From the NCBI GenBank assembly GCA_025200525.1, contig CM045761.1, positions 38,696,190 to 38,760,189 of the forward strand: a stretch of 64,000 bases of DNA, in the 5' to 3' direction. The notes beneath the pieces were generated by a model. That model was given only the letters and a program-made list of their open reading frames with translations. It ran no database searches and was not told where the DNA came from. The number at the start of each line of letters is the position of its first letter. The stretch's first letter is position 1. The DNA is from Camellia lanceoleosa (taxonomy: Eukaryota > Streptophyta > Magnoliopsida > Ericales > Theaceae). Of this stretch, positions 11,760 through 23,656 are shown piece after piece. The position numbers and the translations under genes were made by a program.

Positions 11760-14653
11760 GATCCATTTCATTTCTGTTGTATATAGTGACTCATATGTAT
11801 TGATTGATTGAAGATAGAGTTTTGTAATCGGAATCAATGTATATATATGTATATATATGTTGGGAATATGGTACAAGAATAAAACTGTAGCTATATGTAT
11901 ATAACCTGTAACTATATATATATGTATAATCCGTAGCTACATATAATCTGTGACTTTGATTTCTATGTATATGTATATATATAATCTTCTTTTATTTCTC
12001 TCCAAAAATTTTAATCTTCTTCGTATATATATACATATATTAGAAGGTGGTTCTGAGCACAAACCTTTTTCAACATTTTACTCACTTCCATCCCTTAAAG
12101 GCTCGCTATAGAAAAGTGATTGGAAGCTAATTTGAGCACAAACACACCTCAAAAAAAAAATAATAATAAATTTTTTTCTTAAAGAGCCCAAATCAAAAGA
12201 GAATCAAAAACCCATTTTCACAAATTCCAAGACTCCATTCTTTGAATCAACATCATTAAAAACCACAAATCAGAAAATAAAATTCTCAGCCAACCGAATT
12301 CGAATAAGCAGGTAAGGTAGACTAGAGAGAGAGAGTAAGAAAAAAAAACTTCTTAGATCTGCAAGTTTTTGTTTTTTTTTTGTTTTTTCTTGAGCTCATT
12401 CTTAAATTGGGTCACAAGTGTTCAATTGTACAACCTAGTTCTCTCACCTTTCCTCTTCTCAGATGCACGACTGTTGGAAGTGAAAATGTAAGGTTAGATA
12501 TATATGTATATATACAAGAGCAAATTCGTCTCTTTATTTCTGCCATTAACGGTTAACTGTGCACTTTACTCCATCAACCACATGGGGGGTTATGTGGTGA
12601 TATTCGAACGTCAGGAGGGTAATCCGCACATGGCCTAAACCATAGGGGGGTAAAGTGAAGTTTGTTCGTCATTCTTCGTCCATTTCAATTAAACCGAGCT
12701 CTATTTTTCACCAATAACAAGGAACAAGCTGCGAAGTTTGGGGGATACGGTCTGCGATTTTTTGAAAAGGGCATTGCGGTGAAGTTAGAGAGTTGGTCCG
12801 ACGATATGCGTAGATGTCCTAATGTTATTGCTTCATACGGTGGATGGGTTGCTATCTGTGATTTGCCGTTTAATTTATGGAATGAGAAGACATTCGAGAA
12901 GATTGGGTTGAAATGTGGAGGGCTGGTGGAAGTGGATCGCAGAACTAGTACCTTTAAGAATCTTTTCGAGGCTAGGTTGAAAGTGAGGGTATTTGGCTAT
13001 GGGTTTTTACCATCCACCATCAAAGTCATGGAGAAGGAAACATCGGCCATAGTTCGCTTGAAGCCTTTGCCTAAAGCCTATTAGAAGAAGAGAGGCTTTT
13101 CGACAATGGATTTCCCGGCAAGACTCATTAGACTCTAGCGTCAGCAGTAGGGGAGACGAGAAGTTCTAAGGAACAGAAAGGACACGTGGCATAGTGAATG
13201 AGGGTAGATAGTTGGGACAACAAAGTTCAATGCTCAGTGATGATTACGAAGAGGTGCATGCTTTAGGGTTAAGGGTTGTCAATGCATAGGGAAGCCTAAG
13301 GCGTGACAGGAGGGATCTGGAGCATGGGCCTGAATGTCACTTGGGCTGGTCTTCTGTTTAGGATGGGGCTGAACTGGTGCTTGAAAATGGGCCCAGAAAC
13401 ACTTTGGGTCTATTGCATAAATAATCAACAGGCTGGCCCAAATGTTATAGAGGTTTCTATTAGTCTTCATGAGAGAGTTGACCCGACATTCAAAATGGGC
13501 CCAATCCACAACTATTTTGCTCAAGGAAATGTTCTTGGAAGGGTTTCGAATCTTGCTTCTGGTTCGGGTCATGTGAATACACGAGCTAGGGAATCGATGA
13601 GAGAGCATAGTGAGGGGAATCATCATCAACGAGAGGGCTTCACAAGGATTGACCATGGAAAAGTTGTGATCAGCAAGGTGGTGTCAAACCCATGTTCGGT
13701 GTTCAACCTGAATGAGATCCATTTGGGCTTATCGGACCTAGTTGATCGATCGACTGGGGATCTTTTACAAATTGGATGTTCTAAAGACGATTGTGCTATG
13801 GTGGATGAAGTCAAGCTCCACAGAGATTAGAATAGCGTTGCAATGGAAGTGCCATAGGCTGTTGATTTTATGACAAATGAAGTGGAGGAAGGCTTGTATA
13901 ATCCTTTGCAGTTGCTACAAGCATTGGACGAGTATGGGTCTTTTGAGAATGCTGATGATTCGTCAGTTCAAGATGAGGGAGAAGATGGCACAGAGGAGAG
14001 GGCAAGGCTTTTTTATACTAATCTGAATTGGTTGTTCCATGAAAATGAGGTTTTGGATTCTGATGGCAAGGAGCGCATTGAGGGTAAGGAATGTGATGGT
14101 GGCTCTGATTCTTGTGAAAATGCATGTGACTCTTTTGAGAGGGGCAATATGAATTCCGTACTTTCATACCATAACCGCAGTGATATTTCGGGACAGCTGG
14201 TCATTTTGAGGGAAGGGATTGGGGGGGGGGGGGAGGGAGTCGCATGATGTTCAAGTATTTCTTCATTCTAGTAGAGTGACTTCCAATGGTGGGAATATTG
14301 TGTCTCATGTACCCAATGATAGCTTGGCTACCAATGACAGTCTGGTTCCACAAGCGGTTAATGAGGAAGATCATAGGACAGAACTTTCTAAAAGGGTGTC
14401 TCGGGACCATGGGTTAGGTGTTAAAAGTGTTACTGGGAATGATGTTGACGAATTTGAGCAATGGTTGAAAAAGATGAGTAAATATGTGTCTTTTTTATTG
14501 GAGGAAGGGGATGTGCCTCATTTTGTGCACTTGCTTGATACTCCTGGGTTGTCCCTAGTAAAGAATAATGGGTTGAAGTCTAGGTCCAAGAAGAGGGAGT
14601 TTACATCTAAGGGGGCAACACTAAAAGAAGTTCGGGGCATAGAAAAGGGTTGA
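10673..14653 (+). pseudogene. LINE ORF1 (gag-like, DUF4283-type), interrupted
   Basis: The 5' part runs from MAYRGRAS (ATG near 10674) through GGVFWVMEALQEAWRRF, QRFNNQRGGHLLSCL and a frame-shifted IPVGVDGQGWINTAELLD. After the nested insertion it resumes at about 12662 with FFTNNKEQAAKFGGYGL, GGWVAICDLPFNLW and VDRRTSTFKNLFEARLKVRV, the pattern of the DUF4283 region of plant LINE ORF1 proteins. The acidic C-terminal part occupies 13303-13830, 13870-14247 and 14219-14653. One lesion is a TGA where a Trp codon is likely (about 10781), and there is a frame change at a run of about 14 G at 14220. The family role is binding element RNA. No CCHC knuckle was seen. Confidence 0.75.
11311..12660. mobile_element. 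Nested element with terminal inverted repeats of about 115 bp
   Basis: The left end, aacttcactttatcctctat through gtaaagtgcacagtta (about 11311-11424), is matched inversely by 12548-12660 with only scattered differences; both contain ggccatgtgcggattaccc and gacgttcgaatatcaccac. The interior holds AT microsatellites and no long frame. Long repeats and lack of a gene fit a non-autonomous Mutator-like element. I could not identify a 9-bp target duplication, so the superfamily is unproven. Confidence 0.75.
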
Positions 14654-14729
14654 GGGAGCTGAGGAATCTTGAGAGCGGCATCAATTATAAGGGAAGGGGG
14701 AAGGAGGCTGTGGGTGTTCTAGGTGCTCA

Positions 14730-15482
14730 ATGAAGATTTTGAGTTGGAATGTTAGGACTATGGTCCCGTAAAAAAAGGGCGGTAATAAATATTTTTTGAA
14801 AGTTCATTAGCCAGATATTGTAATGTTTCAAGAGACTAAGTGTGAGGAGTGTGATAGGTCTTCTATTAGAAGCATTTGGGGGACTCGATTTAAAAAGTGG
14901 ACTGTTTTACCTTCTAGTGGGAGATCAGGGGGTATTTTGATTATGTGGGATGACAGAATTGTATCGGAGTGTGAAACACTACTGGGGACCTTTTCATTGT
15001 CTATCAAGTTTCGGAATTGGGATAATAGTGAATGGTGGTTAATAGGGGTTTATGGTTCCAATAGGCCTAGAGAACGACAGGATTGGTGGAAGGAGTTGGG
15101 GGGCTTATTTGGGCTTTGTGCTCCTAATTGGTGTGTGGGCGGTGACTTCAATGTGGTTAGGCTCGTGTCCGAAAAGCTTAATGGGGCTTTTTCAAATAGA
15201 AGCATGAGGGATTTTGATTCTTTCATTCGGGAGGGTGAGTTGATTGATCTTCCTTTGAGCAATGCTAGGTTTACTTGGTCTAACCTTCAAGATAATCTTG
15301 TGTGTTGTAGACTGGATAGGTTCCTCCACACCTTGGGGTGGGAAGTGTTGTTTCCCGATATTAGACAAGAGGCATTGCCTAGGGTTGTGTCAGATCATTG
15401 CTTTGTGATTTTTGAGAGTTGTCTGTTTAAATGGGTCCTTCTTGTTCTCTACACTTTCTTTTTTAATAAATTTCGTTGTTGA
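14730..15482 (+). pseudogene. LINE ORF2 endonuclease fragment, no reverse transcriptase
   Basis: Starts at ATG 14730 with MKILSWNVR, the usual N-terminus of an apurinic-type LINE endonuclease. An early stop and frameshift near 14769 follow. From 14823 an uninterrupted frame shows the endonuclease hallmarks in order: FQETK (catalytic Glu), GGDFNVV (catalytic Asp/Asn), RLDRFL and SDHCFV (catalytic Asp-His). The frame then runs into LFKWVLLVLYTFFFNKF and stops at the LINE 3' end. The reverse transcriptase and C-terminal Cys-rich region, normally about 3 kb, are absent, so this copy was deleted internally before or after insertion. It nicks target DNA in the intact family; this copy cannot retrotranspose itself. 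Confidence 0.88.
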
Positions 15483-15516
15483 TTTCCAAAAATAAAAATA
15501 AAAAATAAGTGCACTT

Positions 15517-16000
15517 ATTTAGATCACATCACCTCTTTACTTTTCTGCATATCTTTTTGTAAAATGTCAAAAAATACTTATTTAGATCATCCCAAACAAC
15601 CCCTAAATGTCTACCGATTGTACACCACACTACCACTTCAAAATTGCTAAACATAATCATAGTAAATTCTCATTTCAAATGTAACAAATTTTCACCAAAT
15701 TTTTGGATTTTGTGGAGACTTTGGAGTAGGTTTTGATGTACATTCGTTACAATTTTGCTCTTGTATGCAGATTGTGCACTCCCTTGGTGCCTCTTCTTGA
15801 ATGAAATTGTTTTATTTATCCAAAATAAATAAATAAAATCAAGCTCCTTTGTTGCTTGTTACTTGGCCAATTCATGTCCTTAACATGTTTTTTTTTAAAA
15901 AACTTTTTTATTCGTTTCCTCGTCAATTCTTTAGTTTTATACCATGCTATGCTTTAGATTTAACTTATATTGAATCTGGAGTTGCTTGACATGCGATCTA
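15517..16000. other. AT-rich flank before the gap
   Basis: It contains no gene-like frame. The first bases continue the interrupted target of the LINE (atttagatcacatcacctc), which repeats loosely at about 15576 (tatttagatcatcccaaac). Confidence 0.5.
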
Positions 16001-16100
16001 NNNNNNNNNNNNNNNNNNNNNNNNNNNNNNNNNNNNNNNNNNNNNNNNNNNNNNNNNNNNNNNNNNNNNNNNNNNNNNNNNNNNNNNNNNNNNNNNNNNN
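16001..16100. other. Assembly gap (100 Ns)
   Basis: Exactly 100 Ns, the conventional placeholder for a join of unknown length. Order, distance and orientation across this point are not guaranteed. Missing 3' exons of the thioredoxin-fold gene and the missing first exon of the alpha-carbonic anhydrase could lie here. Confidence 0.98.
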
Positions 16101-16899
16101 AAGCACAATCATTTAAGGGGTTGAAGAGCCAACTAGCCCAAGGATTGGTGAGAAACCAATCAAAAACAATCAAACAGATAAAGAAAGAAAAGACACCAAA
16201 TCCAATCCAACAAAGCAACCAAGATAGTCGTGAGAGTGTGAGTTGAGTAGAGAGAGTCTCTCAATCTAATCTCTCTATTTATTTTAGTGGGAATTCCTTT
16301 CAGTTCCTCTATGGATGTAGGTATTGAGGCTCAAATCACAAATCTTATGTGTCATTGTTGTATAGTTTATTTTTGATAATTCAGTGAACTCGCCATAAAA
16401 TTCCAACATTATATATATATGTGTGTGTGTGTGTGTTTTAGTCATCCTGCGGTCTCAAAAATCAAGTTCATATTTTTTTAAGAGTTGTAGATTTTTTTGA
16501 AAACACAAAAGGTTTGAAGGCAAAGCTTCTACACTATGTTGCCAGAAATCTTTGTTTTATGATTCTTTTTTTTTTTTTTGAAGATATATTTTTTGCATTT
16601 TCTAATAATAGCGCTTACTTATATAGGGAAAATTCTATCCATAAATCTCATATGGGGAAATGTTGATCCATTTAGTTTTAAGAGTTTTTATGAACTAATT
16701 AGTCATTTTTATTTTAAAAATTGTATTTATTTAATTTGATGCTATTTGACTTTTAAGTGAATGCCATTTTATGATTTATTTTTTTCTAATTTTTCAATTC
16801 ATTTTTAGAATGGGAATGGAAAGGTATTCTTTTTTGAAGGAATTGTAGGTTGGAGTATTGGTTGTCGAGCTGTAAAATCGTGATTGTGAAAGTGTGGTT

Positions 16900-17475
16900 T
16901 TTGGTATTACATTGAGCAGTTACATTAAAAGTATATTGTATTTAAGAAGTATATTAGGGAGTTTTTGTGTGTTACATTGATTGAGTGTTACGCTTGGAAA
17001 AAAAAATACACTTAAGGAGTTTTTTAGAATGTTACGTTATTACGTTTGGAAAAAGTACCACTAAATGAATTTTTTAGTGTATTACATTATTAGAGTGTTA
17101 AGTGTTTGAAAAAAGTACACTAAAGAGTTTTTATGTGTTACATTGATTGAATATTAATGCTTATGAAAAAAATACACTAATGAATTTTAAAATATTACGC
17201 TATTATGTTTGAGAAAAATATATTAAGGAGTTTTTTAGTGTTACATTAATTAGAGTGTTACGCTGCTTGGAAAAGTGTACTAAGGAGTTTTTTAGTGTAT
17301 GACATTGAAGTGTTATATTTGGATAAGAAGTTTTTGGTGTGTTACATATCGATCAAGAAGAAAGTTACATGTTTGAAAAAGATACACTAAAATTTTTTTT
17401 AGTGTTATGTTGGTGTGTTATGTTTAGAAAAAATATATTAGGGAGTTTTTTAAAGTATTACGCTTAGTAATTTCA
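16900..17475 (+). repeat. Decayed tandem repeat, unit about 55-60 bp
   Basis: Roughly ten degenerate units of the form ...tggaaaaagtacactaa.gagttttttagtgt.ttacatt..ttagagtgttacg... run through this stretch with changing spacing. The degree of decay suggests an old minisatellite. No gene. Confidence 0.7.
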
Positions 17476-18909
17476 ACATTATAAGAAAACTCCTACATTT
17501 TGGCCATATTTATGTGTATCTCAACCTAGACTAAGACCTTTGGGTCTAAAAAGAAAAAAAAAAAAGACCAAACAGATCGTAAAATCACTTTTTGAACTGT
17601 TATTGTGAATGTTTTTTTTTTTTTTTTTTTTTCCTTTCTTGTAAGTTTTGTTTATCCAAGAAAACTTATAGAGAAATCATCAAGATTTGGCTATCAATTA
17701 CACTTCTCCTATATAGAGAAAAAAAAATGAGTGAAAATTTTGATCAAATGGGAAATGTGAATATTGAAAGAAGTTTGTTATTGTTTTGCATGAACTCCAT
17801 TTGTTGCCTTTTAATTGGTGATCAAGATCATATACAATTTTTTTGTGCAATGGTTTTGTTATAATTTTTATCACAGTATAATACATCGGTAAAAAATTAA
17901 ATAAAATTTAATGATCAAGTTTAAAACTAAAGTAAAATATTGCATTTTTATTTTAAACTATACACTTGTAAACGATATCGCTTTTATTTTAATTTCAAAT
18001 TTGAACCCTCGAATTCTACAACGAGATTATTACCAAAAAATAAAAATAAAATAAAAAGAGTAAATCCTAATTCTTAATTGGGAGTTCGAAAATTTATGCA
18101 AGCTTTGAAGGTTGTACCTTGTATGTAACGTACAATTTATAAAAATCATCTTCAAAGTTTCAAGTTTCCGTCCAAACATGAATCAAACTAGTCAAATGTC
18201 CGTAACCATTACTAATTTAATCAACCATGTCTCCATCCCTTGTTATAGCCATATGTAAGAGTGGTGATATGCATGTATAATAGTTAGAAAAAAAAAAAAT
18301 GATATAGAACAAGATGACAGATGTGTCTATTCATTTCCAAACTAGAAGGTCCATTTAAATGATCATAATTTTCAAAATATCACAGTCATATCATTTTTAT
18401 GAGAGATTTTTTTGTTTATGAATCATTTTCCAGCATGTAAAAGAGGATTATGATTATCTCATTTAAAACTCAAAACATAATTAATGATGATTTAAGTACT
18501 TGGTAGTTTAAGCCTACAAAATCATTCTTGCAATAATGATATTTAGTCAACTTTTGCTTATAGCTTATTAGGTGGAAATAGCTTGAATAAGTTGGAAAAA
18601 TTTGATTATTTGAAAGTTGAACGAGGGTTGCTTTTTGAATCCTACTTTGCAAAGATCTTAATTGTTGCAAAGAATTTTAATCCTATAAAAGTTTCTGCAA
18701 TAATCACTCCTTAAAATAATATTGCCATAGTAGGCTAGTGGTTAAGTCCCAGAACAACATCATTGGTGATTTACACAGATAGTTTAAGTCCAAAACACAA
18801 TTATCCTTTGCAATAATCATTGTAGAAAATTCAATTGGTGATGTAACAAAAACATTATGAGTGGGACAATATTTACTTACCTTTGTTAAGTTTTGAGAAA
18901 TAAAGAATG
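17476..18909. other. AT-rich intergenic stretch
   Basis: Poly-T and poly-A runs and short frames only. A stretch near 18480-18800 repeats the phrase tttaag(t/c)cc..aaaacacaa/ttcttgcaataatgat twice. Nothing gene-like was recognised. Confidence 0.5.
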
Positions 18910-20297
18910 ATATGGATGACCTATGTTTTTTTTTTTTTTTTCGATCAACAGTTAAAAATTTCATTTAAACAAAATGAAATTAAAGATATACATTTAAGAT
19001 CATCATCGAGAGATCGGAAGTATGAAAAAAAGATCCCCTACTATCGCTACTCGCATCCATACAACCAATCCCTAAGCCTCTCGATTTTTTAACCAAAAAC
19101 AATGCAAGAAGAACTTAACTAAATAATTTAAAATACAAGAGTCCCACATATTCAACCCACCAAAACACCCAAAACTAATAAAATAAACTAACCCAGCAGC
19201 ACCCCAAAAACTAAAAACACTGAACCACTTCTCTGCAGCTACAACTTCCAACACCCACGCCTCTGCTACTCCAGCCACCCACTCGAATCTGCTACCCACG
19301 CCTCTGCTACTCCAGCCTCCCACTCTAATCTGCTGCCCACGCCACCTCTAGGCACGCCTCTGCCGAGGAAACTCCATAGCCACCGCCGGGAACATCACCA
19401 CTGCTGAAAACACCGCTCAACACCCACCGCCGGGAACACCACCCACTGCCGAAACACCCACTGCCGACAGAAAACACCCCTACCCATGCCCACACTGCTA
19501 ATTCAGCCACCAACACCCACCTCTCACAGCCCGTACCACCACCACCGGAAACCCAGCTGGAGCACCACTATAGCACCACTGCAGAACAACACCCACGCCA
19601 CCCGCTGAACATCTCCCGACAGCACTACTTGTTCACTGCCGATCCGAAACACCCACTGCCGACAGAAAACACCCCTGCCCACGCCCACTCTGCTAATCAG
19701 CCGCCAACACCCACCTCTCACAGCCCGCACCACCACCACCGGAAACCCAGCTGGAGCACTACTGTAGCACCACTGCAGATCCAAAACCTGACCCACCAGC
19801 AGGTCTTCTTCCTCCTCCAGATCTTCTTCTAACACCCCTCCAACTCTCACACGAATAGGAGCGCACGAATGAAGCCCAGACAGTTCTGAGAATACTCCGA
19901 CACCCAAGTTTCTGCCCAAACCAAGCATCGCTCCTTCTCCAAAAAAGCTGAACCAGAGTTCACCCCTCAAGCTCCTGCTCGCATATAGCGCTCGAGTGTA
20001 GATCCTGGACGACCCCTGCTGGTAGCAACACAACCAAAAACCCCCAACAAAATAGCTAAAACACACCGCTGCTCCGGAATCACCACCGAAAGACACACAC
20101 CGCAGCACACCAAACACCCCGGGTGGGAAGATATCGGGAAGACTCAAGTTTATTAACGGCAGATGCTAGCCCAGCCGACCGCCATAGCCAAAGGCGGCGG
20201 CCGGCCGGCCCAAAAGAAAGGCCCGGGGAGGAGGTTTTTGAAAGAGAGAGAGGTTTTTAGAGAGAGGAGGGTTTTTTTGTCATACGGATGACCTATG
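18910..20297 (-). mobile_element. Minus-strand LINE-like retroposon with 16-bp target duplication
   Basis: The body 18926-20281 is flanked by atatggatgacctatg (18910-18925) and atacggatgacctatg (20282-20297), one mismatch. On the minus strand it starts with a CT-rich leader (ccctcctctctctaaaaacc), is GC-rich in the middle and ends in poly(A) (T-run at 18926-18941) after a phrase typical of plant LINE 3' ends. At about 1.36 kb it is too short to encode endonuclease and reverse transcriptase and none was seen, so it is non-autonomous or internally deleted. The GC-rich part includes a tandem repeat (19440-19830). Confidence 0.8.
19440..19830 (-). repeat. GC-rich tandem duplication, period about 195 bp
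   Basis: The block starting cacccactgccgacag at 19455 recurs at 19650 and continues through caccaccaccggaaacccag in both copies. Smaller repeats (gcctctgctactccagcc, twice at 19259-19316) lie beside it. The 207-codon minus-strand frame here is an effect of the high GC content and repeats: it is Val/Gly/Trp-rich and matches no family I know. Confidence 0.75.
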
Positions 20298-20625
20298 TAG
20301 TAATCAATCTAGCATGATACTGTTGACTATCTAATAAGTTTTTCTTAATTAAATTCATGAACAAATCGAATTCACTGAACGGTTCAATTGATAAGTTTAG
20401 AGTTCTATAATTTTTGTTATACATAGTGAACTTGATGTCCTTATTTCCGTGGATGTAGTCTATTTGCTTTATTTTTTTTCACGATTTTGCATAATAGTTT
20501 TGATAACCAAACAGAGCTTCAAGATCAAAAGAAAATATTGCTCATGTCCTCCCAACCAACAAATGATTAATTTTGTTTACTTTCAAACTGATGATATTAA
20601 TTTTGTTATAATTTTATGTCCATAG
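20298..20625. other. Spacer before the alpha-CA relic
   Basis: AT-rich. A first exon with a secretory signal peptide, expected for this family, was not found here, nor between the gap and the retroposon. Confidence 0.5.
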
Positions 20626-22384
20626 CATGGAATAGTTCCGGTGTTTTGCTATTCCGGCCAAACCAGCCCTGACAAATGAGGAAGGTTGAGCCCTTGTTAC
20701 ACGTGATGCTCGAATGGAAAAACGCAGTCTCCGATTGACATTGTAAAGAACAAAGTTGTTCGTAATAAAAACTTGGAGCCCTTGAGAAGAGAATATTACC
20801 CCGTAAACGCTACGTTGGTTAACCATGGCTACAATGTTGAGGTATGTTTTTGGCCTTCCTTTTACTTTTGGTACCAACAACCATCATAATTAAATTAAAA
20901 TTGAAAGTTATTTCAAGAAAGCATAAGATTGATTTTCTAGCAATTTGGAGTATGGATTACACTCGTGACTAGATATCCATACCTTCAAATGCTATGTACA
21001 CTTGGATATTCATTTGCGTCTTTTCAAGAAGTTTGTTGAGAAATCTTTTAATTATTTTGGACTTGAAAGCATTACTTAATCTATTTGAGAAAGTAAAAGC
21101 TAAAAGTAAATATTCCTCCCCCAGTTTTGAGATAATTTTTTTTAACTTATTTAAATTATTTTTACCTCATAACTTATAAGAAGCTGTGTTTGACATAGAT
21201 TTTCAGAAAAAAAAAAAAAAAACCAACTCTAAGTAGCTCTAATAAACTGGACCAAACAGGGCCAATGTTTTCTAGACATACAAGAGGTGACACACCGTGG
21301 TAAAATAATTTCTAAAGTTAGATGGAAGTGTTATTTCTCTTGCTATGTAAAATTTTGTATAAAATGGTGTCACTTATTTGACTAGGATCACTTAAAGCTA
21401 AAAGATTTATTTATTTATAAGCTTTAATTTTAAGTAAGTCATTGTTACATTATTTTATGTGATTTTTTTTAAAAAAAAATTTCAATTTTTAGATTGGAAA
21501 TTGTAATTTACATAATAACCGCACCTCTAAAAAAACAGAGAATTTAGTAACTACAATAGTAAAATGGTTTTGGATTATAATCATTCACTTTTGTGGCTTT
21601 GACTATGGCACGCATTGTTGTACATGTTTTTGCTCAATGAAGAATTATTTATCAATATGTAGCTGAAATTTGGAAATGCTGGAGTCTTGATTTTAAATGG
21701 CAAGAACTACATCTTGCGTCAAATGCACTGGCATTCTCCTTCTGAGCACAAATCAATGGTGTCAATGTGATGTTATTTTTCTGTCTCATGTTTTTTTTTA
21801 AAAAAAATTTTTAAATTTTTTTTTTATAGATTGTTCAAATAAAAAACTAAATAAATTATATTTTTTATCTTTATAATTTGACTTCAATTTATGTTTTACA
21901 TAATTATAGATTTGATGCAGAGCTTCATCTAGTCCACAATGCTAGCGATGGAAGCTTCACAGTTATAGCCATCCTTTATAAAATTGGTGATGCCGATCCT
22001 ATTATTGCCAAGGTAGAGTATATATAGATTTATTGCATTTAATCATGTGTTCACCTGTCACCCCTTGTGGTAAGTAGAAGAACTTGATATTGAAATTCTA
22101 GTGAACGGAATTGTTTGATAAGTTAACAGGTGTTGTGATGTTTCATGGTTGTAGATCCAAGGTAAATTAGCTGAGCTAGGTAAGGAGGTGTTTACAGATG
22201 AAGATCAAATCGCCGTTGGGACCTATGACACCTGGAAATTGGAGGCTAAATACACGCAAGTATTATAGATATGTTGGTTCTTCACTACCTCCCGTAACCG
22301 AGAATGTTACCTGGCACATCTTTGGCAAGGTTAGATAAGTTTCTTCAAAACACTCCAAAACACAGTGCACTACATTGGAATAAT

Positions 22385-23015
22385 AATCTGTCAGTCAGAA
22401 AATTAAATTAGTAGGAGCACTTATTAATTACAATATCTAAAAAATTTTATAAAAATATTTCATGCAAGTTTTTATAATTGATTTCAAAAATATCAAAAAA
22501 TAATGTTATTTATAACTAGTGTATCATAGACAATATAAAAAATATAGATATATACAAGTCTTAAAATAAATTATATAATGATAAATTATTTTTTTATACA
22601 AAATTTGATTAAAAATTCAATATAATGGTAATACCACGCCATCATTAGTATGTGATATTACCAACTAATAGTAAATAAATACATAAAGAGTGAACCTCAC
22701 ATGTCAAATGTAATTAATAATTTAATAAATTTCATATCTTATAGTGAGATTATTTATACTTGTATGTCAATAATAATGATATTATCAACATTCAAAATTT
22801 TTCATAAAATTTTCATAGATAATATAGTTTATAACAATCTCTTCATTTTTCAATTAAAAATAATCATTATTGTTCTCATAATTTTAAAATATCATTGACA
22901 TTTCACCTAATAATATTTTTGTAATTTTTTATTTAAAATATTTTCTTTTATATTTGCAAAAAAAAAACCTAAATCCAAGGGGACATGTGACCCCGTCCTC
23001 ACTTCCTCCGCCAAC
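22385..23015. mobile_element. MITE-like element in the alpha-CA intron, same family as 33538-34214
   Basis: The left side gtcagaaaattaaattag resembles gtcagaaaattaagttag at 33549. The right side (ggggacatgtgaccccgtcc ... cttcctccgcca) resembles gggggcacgtgacccccca ... ctctccgcca at 34170-34213. The interior is AT-rich and shares tattaattataa-type phrases. Its target duplication is no longer legible. Confidence 0.6.
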
Positions 23016-23656
23016 GATCTTTGTCGACGTGATTTAGAATATTTCATTATTTTTTTTTATATTTTTCCAGAATATATATATATATATGAAAGGTTGTATT
23101 TACTATGTGAATAAATATTGTTACTCCTAATTTAGAAATTCTATTACTACTAATTTTTTAAGGAAAATTGAAAACCTTATTTGTTGGGATTCTTTACACT
23201 TGTCTTTAATAAAGTTGAGTTATTTGACAATACTTAATATTTTTGGTTTGTAAAATCACTTTTATTTTTTTATTTTTTAAAAGTTTTATACTTATTCTTT
23301 TATGTGAATAACTATATATAAATCTCAATATTTTTAAATTATCAATTATCAAACTTTTATACATTTGATGGATTTCAATTTATGTTTCCAATCATTTTTA
23401 TGCACCTCAAATTCATTTTGTTGTTAAAGTGTTCAAAACATTTATGTTTCCATACCAATTAAAACAATACAATCAAATGAAATTTCAATTCTTGTACATG
23501 CATAATTTAATAATAGGGTGCAAAAAAATGCAGGAGAGATCAATATCTAAAGAACAAATAGAGGCTTTGAAGGCTCCAGTTAAAGCAACATGCAAGAAAA
23601 ATAGTAGGCCTGTGCAACCCCTGAATGGGAGACAAGTTGAGCTATTTGATGAGTTT

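Larger units (their letters stand above)
10621..15516 (+). mobile_element. L1-type LINE with 11-bp target duplication, internally deleted
   Basis: The element body is 10632-15505, flanked by perfect 11-bp copies of taagtgcactt (10621-10631 and 15506-15516), and ends in an A-rich tail (aaaaataaaaataaaaaa). The order is ORF1, ORF2 endonuclease, then directly the 3' end; the reverse transcriptase is missing. A second element is nested in ORF1 (about 11311-12660). The remaining flank continues atttagatcacatcacc after the right copy, so the empty site can be read directly. Confidence 0.9.

Noticed and set aside
18722..18765. tRNA-like phrase (ggctagtggttaagtccc)
   Set aside because: No acceptor stem, anticodon arm or T-arm can be formed around it.
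19524..20147. 207-codon minus-strand frame
   Set aside because: It lies in GC-rich repeated retroposon DNA, has a skewed Val/Gly/Trp composition and no domain. Length is explained by few AT-rich stops.
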